Shown here: in pieces, positions 1-9,959 of the stretch
Layout of the letters: each line of letters starts with the position of its first letter
Position numbering within the stretch: position 1 is the first letter of the stretch
Source: Apostichopus japonicus
Lineage: Eukaryota > Echinodermata > Holothuroidea > Aspidochirotida > Stichopodidae
Length of the DNA stretch: 64,000 nt
Reading direction: 5' to 3'
NCBI RefSeq assembly: GCF_037975245.1
Contig: NC_092568.1
Location: 2,294,001 to 2,358,000, forward strand
Notes under the pieces: model-generated
The model's database searches: none
Told to the model about the DNA's origin: nothing
Seen by the model: only the letters and a program-made list of their open reading frames with translations
Made by a program: the position numbers and the translations under genes

Positions 1-487
1 TACATATTGGATGCTGTAATAAATGCATTATATTCTCTACTGACAATGTTTTCATGTTCAAATACGTAGGTGTAAGATAAGGTATTAAACCTCCCTCAAT
101 AATTTTTATTTGCTTCTGTTTCTTTCATTAACTTGTTAATAAATAAATTATTTAATTATAATTAGCATTACTACTAACATCGCACTGCCGCCGCTGCTTA
201 TGCTAGCTCGTGCACGTTTATTGGATCAAACCATATAAATATCCAATTTAGCTCTTAAACAGTTTTTAATACTACTACTATCTATTATGCAGGCCCATGG
301 TTCTCATTAGCCGCGAGATTGCGCGATTCGCGCAATTTGATCGCATTTGGAATAAACGATTAGTAAAAAGCCACTAGCGATTACTATTTTTTAGTTATCC
401 CGTCTATAATCCATAAACATCGCGTAAAATTCCTTGTCAGCCTTTCCTTCTTTGAAATAAACGAATGAATAAATAATAATTTCTTCC

Positions 488-812
488 ACATGGTAGCCTA
501 ACACCACACTAAGTCAATGAGAAATCTAGCTAAGCCTAACCATCTGCTTATTTTCTGGAGATGTGACGCAGTTATATAAGACATCCATGGAATACTTTCG
601 TTATTGCTGTTACGTTCGACCACATGGTTGCCTAACACCACACTAAGTCAATGGGAGTAGTCTAGCCTAGCCATCTGTTTATTAGCTGAAATTGTGACGC
701 AGTTATAAGATATCTATGGAAAGCTTTCGTTATTGCTGTTATCTTCGAACACATGGTAGCCTAACACCACACTAAGTCAATGGGAAATCTGCCTAACCGT
801 CGGTTTGCCATT
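488..812. repeat. Tandem repeat, about 131-bp unit
   Basis: The phrase starting CACATGGTAGCCTAACACC occurs at about 488, 620 and 751, giving two full units and one partial unit. Each unit also carries a shared GTGACGCAGTTAT segment. I see no coding content. The surrounding bases 1-487 are AT-rich and hold nothing I can identify. Confidence 0.75.
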
Positions 813-973
813 TTTTTTTTTTAAATCACACTTTGCTTAGGATTCGGGTAATAAATTAGGAACCGGGTAGTATCACGTCGGGCGGGTACCCGGGTACCCG
901 GATAACCCGTGCAAACACTAAAAAAATGATGAGTGGAAATAGTTTCTCCAGGACCGTATCGTATCGTGGGTAT

Positions 974-1021
974 CGAGTGCGTCTGATATACGAACGTACG
1001 TAGTACGTACGTACGTACGTC
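974..1021. repeat. ACGT-rich simple repeat
   Basis: A run of CGTACGTACGTAGTACG-type tetranucleotides. It is self-complementary, so it can form a hairpin. A short GGGTACCC palindromic patch lies just upstream near 885-900. Confidence 0.6.
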
Positions 1022-1060
1022 TATGATGATATGCACTGTACTGTACTGATAAAAACATAG

Positions 1061-1262
1061 GTGAATTTCACTCCATGGGAGTGATCACTGAGCACATTCC
1101 GGTATAAGAGTGAATTTCCACTCCATTGGAGTAAATCTTAACTCCTAATAGAGTTATATTCACTCATATTAGGAGTGAGGGTTAACTCCAATAGAGTTAA
1201 ATTTCACTCTTAATTTGAAGTGCGCCGAGTGATCACTCCAATGGAATGAAATCCACTCATTT
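1061..1262. repeat. Foldback element built from ACTCCAATGGAGT-like palindromes
   Basis: The two ends are imperfect inverted copies: a left arm GTGAATTTCACTCCATGGG and a right arm CCAATGGAATGAAATCCAC. Between them are further short palindromes on the theme ACTCC..GGAGT. It looks like a foldback-type miniature element without coding capacity. I could not find a clear target-site duplication. Confidence 0.5.
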
Positions 1263-1285
1263 GTTTTTAGAGTGTTGCTAGATAT

Positions 1286-1441
1286 ATGAAGAAGAAATTT
1301 ACATACCAATACATGTTATCGGTCATCGATTGGCACAAAAAGCCAGATTCTGATGACAGCTGCCTCAAGAAACCCAATAAATGGCCTAATAAGCACCGAG
1401 CCACCAATGTGGACCATTACCGAAACATCGATGCGTGTTAG
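1286..1441 (+). CDS. Short unidentified ORF (51 aa)
   Basis: An ATG-started frame of 51 codons ends in TAG. The product is very basic and rich in Lys, His, Asn and Asp, containing the stretch VIDWHKKPDSDDSCLKKPNK. Its composition looks more protein-like than the usual chance frames here, but I do not recognise a family. It directly follows a foldback element, so it could be a fragment of a mobile-element protein or one exon of an unseen gene. Confidence that it is coding is low. Confidence 0.2.
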   Translation: MKKKFTYQYMLSVIDWHKKPDSDDSCLKKPNKWPNKHRATNVDHYRNIDAC

Positions 1442-1734
1442 TCTTCCACCCCCTTCCTCTAATGCTATTTAAGTCCACATGTGGGCATATCCTGCAAATC
1501 TACCGGTAGCCCATAGGGGTTTGAGTTCGGAGAAAGGCCTTGACAGCTTGAAACGACAAATGATGCCAACTTCCCTCAAGTTAAAAGTCTGGCTGAGTTG
1601 GCAAGGCCAGTCAGCATGAAAGAGAAAAAAACATTTTTTGCATTTCTGTCACCAAAGTTGCACATCTTTTTGGTTGCTATTTTGCCTCACAGGTGCCATC
1701 TCCTGCGATCTGGGGGGTGCTGAAATCTCAAATT

Positions 1735-1857
1735 TTCTCTGTACGCTCCGCGCCAACCAAGGTGGCGCTCCGCTTAGATAGTAAACTCCGCCCCCCCCCC
1801 CACAGGATAGAACAGCCCCCCATGGCCCCCCACTCAAAAAATCCTAGCTACGCCACT
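1735..1857 (+). mobile_element. Right end of a hAT-like non-autonomous element (left end not found)
   Basis: It contains the dispersed subterminal module (CGCTCCGCGCCAACC, then GGTGGCGCTCCGCTTAGATAGT-like sequence) at about 1738-1786. About 70 bp further on comes a terminal sequence CCTAGCTACGCCACTG, ending at 1857. No matching left terminus is visible upstream, so this copy is truncated or diverged. Confidence 0.55.
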
Positions 1858-2224
1858 GCGCGTGTAATTGTTTGTAAAATAAATTTGCAAAAAGAGTACA
1901 CCATCATTCTGATAAAGTGAAGGCGAGAGGGGCACTCTGACTGCATCAATAGTCTCCATCTGGAAGGGGGCATCCAAGATGAAATGGCCTGGAGTAGCCT
2001 GGTAAAAAGTAGTTTGCATCACCACCTACTCCCCAAAGACGTAAATCCCAGCTCATTGCTCGGAATTGCAAATATATGCCCGACAAACCATGAATACATG
2101 ATTTATTGGAAATAAATTTTACTCAGAACTTTCACGAAAAGTAGCACCAGATTGCACCGAGGACCTCCATATTTTGTGAAATTTTCCAAAGGGGAGGGGG
2201 GCACCCAATCCCCTTAGACCCCTC

Positions 2225-2532
2225 CCCCAGGACGACGATTAGGCATTTCCCATCTGGGCCCCCCCTTCGGCGAAATCCTGGATCCGCCACTGCATGGCCT
2301 GGGTAGAATTCTCTGAAGGGGGAGGGGTGGGGGGCAGGTGAGGAGCACCGAGAAACATGTATCGTGCAAATATTACATAGCGGTGCTTTTGATGTGCATT
2401 AAATAGTATATACCAGGTCATTTTTTTTTCCATAAATTTTTAGTTGGTGATACGTTTCCCAAAAGGGACCATCATGACACTATTTAAGCGGAGCGCCATC
2501 ATTAGTTGGCGCATAGTGTAGCAAGAAATATT
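2225..2532. mobile_element. Fragments of hAT-like elements
   Basis: A right-type terminus CCTGGATCCGCCACTG ends at 2295. At 2481-2532 there is a reverse-orientation, diverged copy of the subterminal module (AAGCGGAGCGCCAT...TTGGCGC). I could not pair either with a partner terminus or a target duplication. The region 1858-2224 holds nothing further I can support. Confidence 0.4.
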
Positions 2533-3113
2533 TCGCCAAAAAGGTCTCCCAGATTGCCCGAAATGGCACTCCCCAGTCCTTCGAGGTTTTCACCAAAACG
2601 TTCTTAAGTTTCCTCATGGTTTAAACATTTAAAAATTAATTTTCGATAAGATCACTTTGTAGTTGGAAATTATACGACGTTAACGTTACCTTATAAGCTA
2701 CGGTGGCTAAATAGGGATTTTTTATATATATTTTTCTTCTTTCCTATGTCCCAATTTAGTCCCCTCCCCCCCCCCCCCGTAATAAGCTCTGCTTTATTCA
2801 TTGTTGTACACAGGTATAAAAGCACGCTAGGTCTTTCTGATGGTTGTCGTAGCTTATATATGCAGACGGGAAGTCACATGGGGAATGTAGTTGTAAATTA
2901 ATCGTTAGGTTAGTGTTATCATTTTCAATTGTTTTACATGCCAAGAAGGCATGGGCGTCAATCCAGGGGGGGGGGACGGGGGGACACGTCCCCCCCCACA
3001 TTTCGATGGATGGGGGAAACAATATCAAATGTCCCCCCCCCCCCACACATTTGGAAAAAGAGTAGTGTCGTGGCTCTATTTGGTTACGTCTTACACATCT
3101 TAGGATTCATATC

Positions 3114-3470
3114 CTCGAATATCACTCAATGTTGCTGAATCGAGAATTCCACCCAGATCTCGTGAGTTGGTACCCTGAGCTCTCCAACAATCTTAAGCTT
3201 AGTCTGCCTTTATTTCGAGGCCAGTTCCATTCGTCGTCGGTTGAAGGGTATAGACAAATATTCAAGTTGATGAATCCAGTGGTACGGGCTATGTTTGGTG
3301 AAGTCGAAGCTCTCTTGCGGTTGCTCCTCGTCTCCTCCGCCAGTTCGACGGAAGCCGAGAGATTTTTTAGTGCTTTGAGGCGTTTGAAAACAAGGCTACG
3401 GAGCACCATGACTCAACAGAGGCTGAACCATGTGATCGTGTTCCATATTCACCGCGCAGGGACGTCGTTA
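3114..3470 (+). pseudogene. hAT transposase C-terminal (dimerisation domain) fragment
   Basis: The open frame from about 3129 encodes motifs typical of the C-terminal dimerisation region of hAT transposases of the ZMYM1-like type: LLRLLLVSSASSTEAERFFS, then ALRRLKTRLRSTMTQQRLNH, then a HIHR ending. The catalytic core upstream is missing: only non-coding poly-G/C sequence precedes it, so this is a remnant. It matters because many non-autonomous elements in this window have hAT-like CAG...CTG ends. A relative of this transposase could have mobilised them, which is inference. Confidence 0.8.
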
Positions 3471-3532
3471 GAGGGGGTGTGGGTGTGTCTCACCCCAAGC
3501 CATGGTAAAACTGACGCTAGTTGGAAAATTGG

Positions 3533-3568
3533 AGTGCGACAGTCGGAATTTCCGGCTGTCGCACTCTG
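3533..3568. repeat. Perfect-stem hairpin next to the hAT transposase remnant
   Basis: GAGTGCGACAG is matched by CTGTCGCACTC, and the inner bases CGGAA/TTCCG also pair, leaving almost no loop. It follows the transposase fragment and may be part of that element's non-coding tail. Confidence 0.6.
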
Positions 3569-3756
3569 GTTTATCTAGGCCTTTTCATATAATTTTTTTT
3601 TTTAAATTTCGGTCAAAATTGACCTTTAACCTGTCATATTTACCACGTTTCCCTTGCCACTTTGGGAAATTGTTTCTCGCGATTCTTGTACTCCGCCGTA
3701 CAAAACTTCTTATGATTTTGAATACTACAAGAAAATGCCCAATAGAACTACCGTCA

Positions 3757-4310
3757 TAGGCGTAGGAGCCCAATTTGTTTTGTGGGGGGGGGGGGGGGTG
3801 GGTGGGTTGTAACGACTTGCCCGAAAAATATAACCAAAATTTTTCGCCCGCTACGCGCGCATCACACATGATCATGTGCATATCATACAGGCATGCATCG
3901 GTTTTTACACCGCATGCAAATAGCATACAATAGTTTTCCGTCTTATTACCCTTCCGTATTGGTGATAATTGTTGGGTAATAATAATATCAGTATAACAAC
4001 TGAAAAACACATTGTAAATTATCCAAAAAGCTATCAGCATATTGCCCGAATTTCACAAAAATATTTGGTTGGGGTGGGGGGGGGGCAATAAGTTTTTGAA
4101 ATGAGTGCCAGTGGGTACAAATGTATCTCAACAAGTTCGTAACAGAAGTGCAGTCGCGAAAGATTGGGTTCTCTGACTGACACTGACCGTTGACGAGTAG
4201 CGGGAGGGTGGGGGGTACAAAGCAGCAGATGGAATTTTCTGGCTTCAAAACCGATTTTCAGCCACTACACCACCCCCCCCCCCAATCATCAGGCCTTAGC
4301 TACGTCCCTG
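3757..4310. mobile_element. Dispersed element fragment of the 'GGCGTAGGAGCCCAATT' family
   Basis: The segment at 3757-3850 (GGCGTAGGAGCCCAATT, a poly-G tract, then TAACGACTTGCCCGAAAA) recurs at 15,622-15,690 and, reversed, at 47,150-47,210 and 47,810-47,865. A hAT-like end AGCTACGTCCCTG closes at 4310. The left terminus is not clear. Bases 4311-4818 show nothing I can identify. Confidence 0.5.
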
Positions 4311-4818
4311 GGTACATGGTGGTTACATAGTACGCTCCGACCAGAATTCACCCGATAACCAGATGCAAATCCACCTAGCAACCGAGGTAACTTGCTTGAG
4401 GACTCTAACGAACAACCACTGATCTATTTTCATGCCTTCATCACTTTAGCCACCACTCACATGGGACCTATTCTAAGTCTGACGATACATGCGCATGTGT
4501 GAGGTCCTGAAAACATAATAAAAGTTGTTTGTCTTGCTATCCTTGTTTTCAAATTTCATGTAAATGTATTCTCGTAGACCTAGCAACCTGGTTTAACATG
4601 CTGGCGCCAAATTTGCGCTAAGCTCGCTATACGAACTCGGATATGGGCTGTGCCTTACTAGTTAGTTATTTAAATTATTAATAATGGCGTATGGGGAAAT
4701 GCACCATTTTGTGGTATGACTCCCAGGACAGAAAGTCGAGAATCTCACATGCAGTCGCGGCGGATAGCTTCCTTCGCCTATATGTCCGGGGAAATTTTGG
4801 GACATCGTTCCTATAGAC

Positions 4819-5180
4819 CAGGGGTGGGCAGCCCGCGGGCCACATGCGGCCCGCCAGTGATTTTTTTTGCGGCCCGTGAGATGTCTCAAGAAAAAGAAAA
4901 AAATCAATCTATTTTGCATCATCACCAAAAACGAGCTGGCTGCTTAGAATTTATCTGCACTTATGATGCTGTCAGGTTGGTCTATTATCACCATTAATTA
5001 TCAACAGGACTGTATTGACATTATGGTTTTGTGAATACAGATAAAGTACACACACCTATTGCTTGAACGTCCTCGGAATCAAAGGTTTGAAATCAGCAGC
5101 AGGCCGTTGGTTAGGTGCGGCCCTGTCAATTTTTCACTCCTAAAATCTGGCCCATTCATTCAAAAGGTTGCCCACCCCTG
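4819..5180. mobile_element. Non-autonomous hAT element (MITE, 362 bp)
   Basis: It begins CAGGGGTGGGCAGCC and ends GGTTGCCCACCCCTG, the inverted termini typical of Charlie-like hAT MITEs. A CGGCCC-rich subterminal region (GCGGCCCGTGAG) is also typical. Flanking octamers CTATAGAC and CAATGGGC agree at only 5 of 8 positions, so this is an old copy. There is no coding capacity. Confidence 0.8.
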
Positions 5181-5587
5181 CAATGGGCCTATATCTGAGG
5201 CCCTGGGGTCAGTGGCGTCGTGCCCATTGGGGCCCGGGGGGCACAGGCCCCCCCAAAAAAATCAAAGGTGTCATAAAATTTTGTCATAATTTAAAAAAAA
5301 GGTGTTTTCGAAATCGAAAAGAAGACTAAATATTCAATTGCTCTTTGATGGTCGTTGCGGAATTTCCACACACCTCAAAGACCACATATCGGGATAAGTA
5401 ATGCCATTACCTTTGAATATGTTTGTCCTAAGCTCGCGTTTGATACAGTCTCAATTAACCTGGAAAATAATCACTTCGTTATGGCGCGTTTTACCTTAGG
5501 TTTCGCTACTTTCACTTTTTCTGCCCATGTTTTCAAACGGCATGGCTTTTTCTTCACCCAGTCACCACTTCTCACGGGCATGGGCGG

Positions 5588-6236
5588 CAAGGGCGGCGGA
5601 ACCGAGCGGGGGGGGGCACAGGGGGCACGTGTCCCCACTTTTCCCCAGGTTAAAAATGTGCCCATTTTCTACATAAAAATTGAGGTGTCTCAAAAGTTAG
5701 CAAGAGGCCAGGGAACCAGAATGAACACTCGGGAAGGGCTTTTTTTCCGGCCATCTGAGGGGTTTGTAAAACCAAAAATTTTCTACTACGCTCTGCGCCA
5801 ACCGATGGTGGCGCTCCGCTCAGATAGTCGTGCATACAACTTTGCAACTCCTGGCTACGCCTCTGACTCTTAGTGAATTTCTGTGGGTCAAACTCAAAAC
5901 TATTTCGAATGAAACAAAGTTAAGATATTAACAAGAAATAAACTCTAATTCGGAAGATTCCTACTTTAGCAATTAGCATGATTTCGCCTCATTTTGTCTC
6001 AAAAGAAAACTTGTTCCTTGTTTCCCAATTTTCACATTGGATATTGCAGTGCTAGTATGCATATTTTCCTTGAGAGGGGGGTGCGTTGATGGAGTGATGC
6101 GTGTACACAAATAAGATAATACAATAAGAGTTGTAAAGGGTACTAAATAAAAGGCTGCATCAGTCCAATCGAATTGCTGCAAAGTGCCCTTTGATGTCGG
6201 TGCCCCCCCAGATTAAAAGTGCTTCCGCCGCCCTAG
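5588..6236. mobile_element. hAT-like MITE (649 bp) with perfect 8-bp TSD ATGGGCGG
   Basis: Left end CAAGGGCGGCGGAA, right end TTCCGCCGCCCTAG. The octamer ATGGGCGG lies immediately outside both ends (5580-5587 and 6237-6244). The same family, in opposite orientation, is at 46,619-47,381. Inside, 5695-5868 matches the right end of the element at 33,130-34,637 (module at 5783-5830, then CTGGCTACGCCTCTG), so this copy carries a secondary insertion. Confidence 0.85.
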
Positions 6237-6474
6237 ATGGGCGGTGATCATGGATCAGCCAACACGAAAATGTTTCGATATCTTAAATGTTGGGCGCTTC
6301 TGGGAGACGAGGAATTGGTAAACTTAGGAATAAATGACGATCACTTCCTTCGAGAATATTTCCCAAAATAAAATATTGCCGGAAATTTTTATCAATTTTA
6401 GGGGTGTTGCTTTCTGCCATAATGCACGGGAAGTGCCGTTTCCTGCAATCTGAGGGGTCTGCCATAAGAAAAAT

Positions 6475-6583
6475 TTTCTTGTACGCTGCGCGCCAACCGA
6501 TGGTGGCGCTCCGCTTAGATAGTACTTACGGCCGGAATACTCGAATCGATTCCGTCCCCCCACGTTTCAAATCGAATTGACGC
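6475..6583 (+). mobile_element. Right end of a hAT-like element with subterminal module
   Basis: The module GCGCCAACCGATGGTGGCGC with flanking CGCTTAGATAGT lies at 6475-6524. A terminus GAATTGACGCCCCTG ends at 6583, 59 bp later. The left terminus was not identified. Confidence 0.5.
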
Positions 6584-6878
6584 CCCTGCAAGAAGGGACC
6601 TATACTTGGGGGAGATATAGGGGACTGTGCCTCGATATTCTTAGTTAAAACATTGGGGCACTGATATAGGGGCTAACAATGAAACTGATAGGCCTATATA
6701 GACGTAATAAATATATTTATGAACAGTAGTTCCATATATGATGCGGGCAAAAAATTGGACAAAGATAAGGCAACCGTATTTTACATGTTCTATTCACAGT
6801 AGATGTTGCCAATACTTTTAAAAGTCATTAGATAGATAGGATATAAAGGGCCGTAGCCTACTGTACTCCTTTACTAAC

Positions 6879-7140
6879 CAGTGGCGTACTATGCCGGGAG
6901 GGGGGGCGTTCCGCCCGGGTACCAGTCATGCCACAGCCACCCTCCCAACAAAATGAGAATTGCTAAATATACAATCAGTTCAAAGCTTTGCCAAAGATAG
7001 CACCATTTTGCACGTCAGCCACCTTTCATAAACAAAAGTTCTCAAAGATCCTTAAACCCCTCCCTTAGGACGGCATTCCATGCACGGGGTGACAAAGGAA
7101 GAATTCGCCCCGTGTACCAACTATTCTGGGTACGCCACTG
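6879..7140. mobile_element. hAT-like MITE (262 bp) with perfect 8-bp TSD TTACTAAC
   Basis: Ends CAGTGGCGTAC and GGTACGCCACTG are inverted. The octamer TTACTAAC flanks both sides exactly (6871-6878 and 7141-7148). It has no coding capacity. Confidence 0.9.
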
Positions 7141-7833
7141 TTACTAACCCTATATATATATTTGTGTTTATCTCTGTACAAGCTTGTACCCATTCTCTAT
7201 TCGTAACTCATATATGTATTGTTGTCTTTAAACACACTATATATGCTTTCATCAGTTAAATAGTTTGGTTTTCATACCCAGGCTGTTTTTTTTCCCATAA
7301 AAAGTAAATATACTAGGCTATATGTTTGTAACTATTTTTCTGACGGGTAATGGTCGTGGGTTGAAGAACTGATCAGCCACTATTTCTCGAATGGGTGGAG
7401 GCGGGGAGGGGTAGATTGCTAACGAAATATCTAATGCTGTGCATATATCCTCGATAGAAAGTATTGAATGCACGCTCGCAGGGCGTGTTAGTAATCTGAA
7501 AATCATGTACTTGTTATGATCAAAATTGCTCACTTAAGTTATTTCTAGCACCAAAAATGTCAACAATGCACACTGCAGACCTCCCCGTGATCCGCAATGG
7601 AGGGATCTTACAAATGTTGGTATTAACCGGAGAAAAGTATCAATCGGCATTGGTTAGCTGTCAAAGCTATCAACAAAAATGAGTTCTAGAAAAAGGGAGA
7701 GAGCGGGGAGGGAGGGGGGCAGATGCTAAGTAGCTGTAATCAACTCAATTAATTGTTTTTATATACTCAGACTAGCATGACTATTATTACATCATCTCGT
7801 TACATGAATACATGAATGAACTTTTTAACTTAA

Positions 7834-8395
7834 AGGATTGGTTCAGGTGTTTACATGTCTATCATGTATGAAAGAGCACAAAAAGAACAGTGAAGAAACT
7901 ACCATGATAGCATGCTCTGTTAAGGATATATGACACTTTGAAGATATCACAATTTCTTTGAAAACGACTGGTGTAGAAAGACTTACTGTGAGGGTGTGAC
8001 GTCACATCCTCACTTCCTTAACATTTGTGAATATATTCCTTTCAAATTATTTACATTTTTTAACACATTTGAAAATAATATAATCAAAAATTCTTCAGAT
8101 GTTTATTCTCAAATACTTCCTTTGACAAATATGTTATCTCCTGACATATCTTTTGGTTGAAAGTCATGAAATCTCACAAAATATTTAGAGATAAAAACAA
8201 AGACTTTTCAGGAATGTGAGGATGTGACATCACAGCTAGTCAGATTTCAGCAGTTTCTACACAATCTGATAAAACTTTACAATTGAATATCTCTTTAACC
8301 GAAAAAGATATTTGAACAGTTTTTTTTCACCATTGTGTTTCTTTTATTGTCCTCTTTCATATAACATAAACATGTATGACAACTGAACCAATCCT
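7834..8395. mobile_element. MITE with long inverted ends, TTAA-type flank
   Basis: AGGATTGGTTCAG opens and CTGAACCAATCCT closes the element. The inverted similarity extends about 60 bp inward, including ACATGT and a TATGAAAGAG/CTCTTTCATA pair. The left flank is TTAA (7830-7833) and the right flank TTAC, compatible with a TTAA-target element (piggyBac or Kolobok type) with one mutated site. A GTGATGTCACA-like motif and its near inverse lie inside. No transposase is seen. Confidence 0.65.
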
Positions 8396-8399
8396 TTAC

Positions 8400-9959
8400 A
8401 GAAACAATATGAGACTCGTGCTCCCACAAGCATTTCATGTACTCATCACAAATAAATATAAGCATTTCTCTTTCTCTTTTTATGCAATATCTGTAAGTGC
8501 GATAATTAAGAGAAACTAGAGGAAAGAGAAAGAGACTACATGATCTCGGCATGGATGCTACCATGACAACAGTGCAAAGAAACAATAACGAAATTAGGAA
8601 AGAAACCAAATTACGGCTTTTGAATTTTCATCGATTCATTCATTCATATTTTTGCCTTGAATATTTCAATTAAGTTATATATAATTAATAATCTACATTA
8701 TCTTATGGAATACACTGAACACCTTTCATTCAGTTACTTATAACACAGAATACCTTTCATATTCAATTCTTATAAGTAGACATGTCTCCATTAAACCCAC
8801 TGAAACATTCGGACATGCAAATACGAAAGGATTTTTTCAAAGAATTTACTTGGATCATATTCGGCTGCTGGCTATAAATTTAAACGTAACCGAAGATTCA
8901 ATATCACCTAAGACGTGTGCCTTCCTCCTCCTACCTCCCCAAATCTTAAAATGTGTCGAGGTCCCTGCAACCACATATCATAAAGAGTTTCATATATGCA
9001 GTGTGGCTGTTTCCTATATTGTGGCATATTTCATTAGGGGCGCAACCACATATACTTGTAGGGTGGGGATTTAGTCCACCAGAATAAAATAATGTATCTC
9101 AGCCGCCCGCTTCCCCCACCGAAAGACAGAATGTTACCGTATGCAGTATTTAAATGTACAACATGTCTGGGCATAGAAACCGTGGGGGGGGGGGGGGGCG
9201 TGTTCCACCCAATTTTGAGCTGTGTGGGACGTAACACGAAATATTCCCCACACTTTCCAGGCATCTAATGAAAAGTATAACCATCATGAAATTCACTCCA
9301 TGTGTAAGAAGAAAAAGGTAAGTCGGAATATCCAGTACTGACAATTTCGTCCAATGTCTCACGAAAACTGTTGATGTGACAGAGTCTCGGGAATAAATCG
9401 AACTGACTTGATTATATTCCGGATCCCTCCATGTATCGATAACAGCGACGAATGTGCTGCAGTATCACGTCATTCTGCTTCCCATGTGACGTCATCATGG
9501 ATTGATCCGACTGGGTTCGCCCCCCCCCCCCTCACGCACTACCTCAGAAAAGCTATCTACGACCATGCATCATGTATCTTATGTGCGTTTCTACCTACAA
9601 GCAGTTGAAAATTTGGAAATTGTCCTTATTGTGGACTACAACAGGTATGACAGCATGCTATTGTCATTGTGACCTCATTAATGTCATGCACCATTCTTAG
9701 GAGTTTGAGCGATGGTTAGATTAACATATCAATGCATAGAACTTTGAGATCAAGAGAGAAATACAAACATCTAAATTATAATCGAACTTATGAAAAGAAG
9801 AAAACACAATTTTCTTTTTACTATCGTTTAACAAAATACCAGACTGGAAAGCTAGAAAATGAAATTGGTATCACATATTAACCAACAACAAACAACCGCT
9901 AATTAGTTACTAAACAGACGTAAGCATCACGCATTGTGCATATGATATTGTTTCTTTAA
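8400..9959. other. No gene identified
   Basis: The open frames here are short and overlap on both strands without family signatures. A poly-G tract lies at 9184-9198 and a poly-C tract at about 9521-9530. The part nearest 9,960 is the 3' flank of the MCFD2-like gene. Confidence 0.5.

Noticed and set aside
1984-2303. ATGGCCTGG repeated at both ends of a segment, as if a target duplication
   Set aside because: The left side lacks any inverted terminus matching the right end CCTGGATCCGCCACTG.
4662-4997. Open frames on both strands over 4.7-5.0 kb
   Set aside because: They lie over a hAT MITE terminus and flank; no family signature.
5210-6583. A possible single element from CAGTGGCGTCG (5210) to GACGCCCCTG (6583)
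   Set aside because: The termini agree only in the outer bases and the flanking octamers CCTGGGGT and CAAGAAGG do not match.
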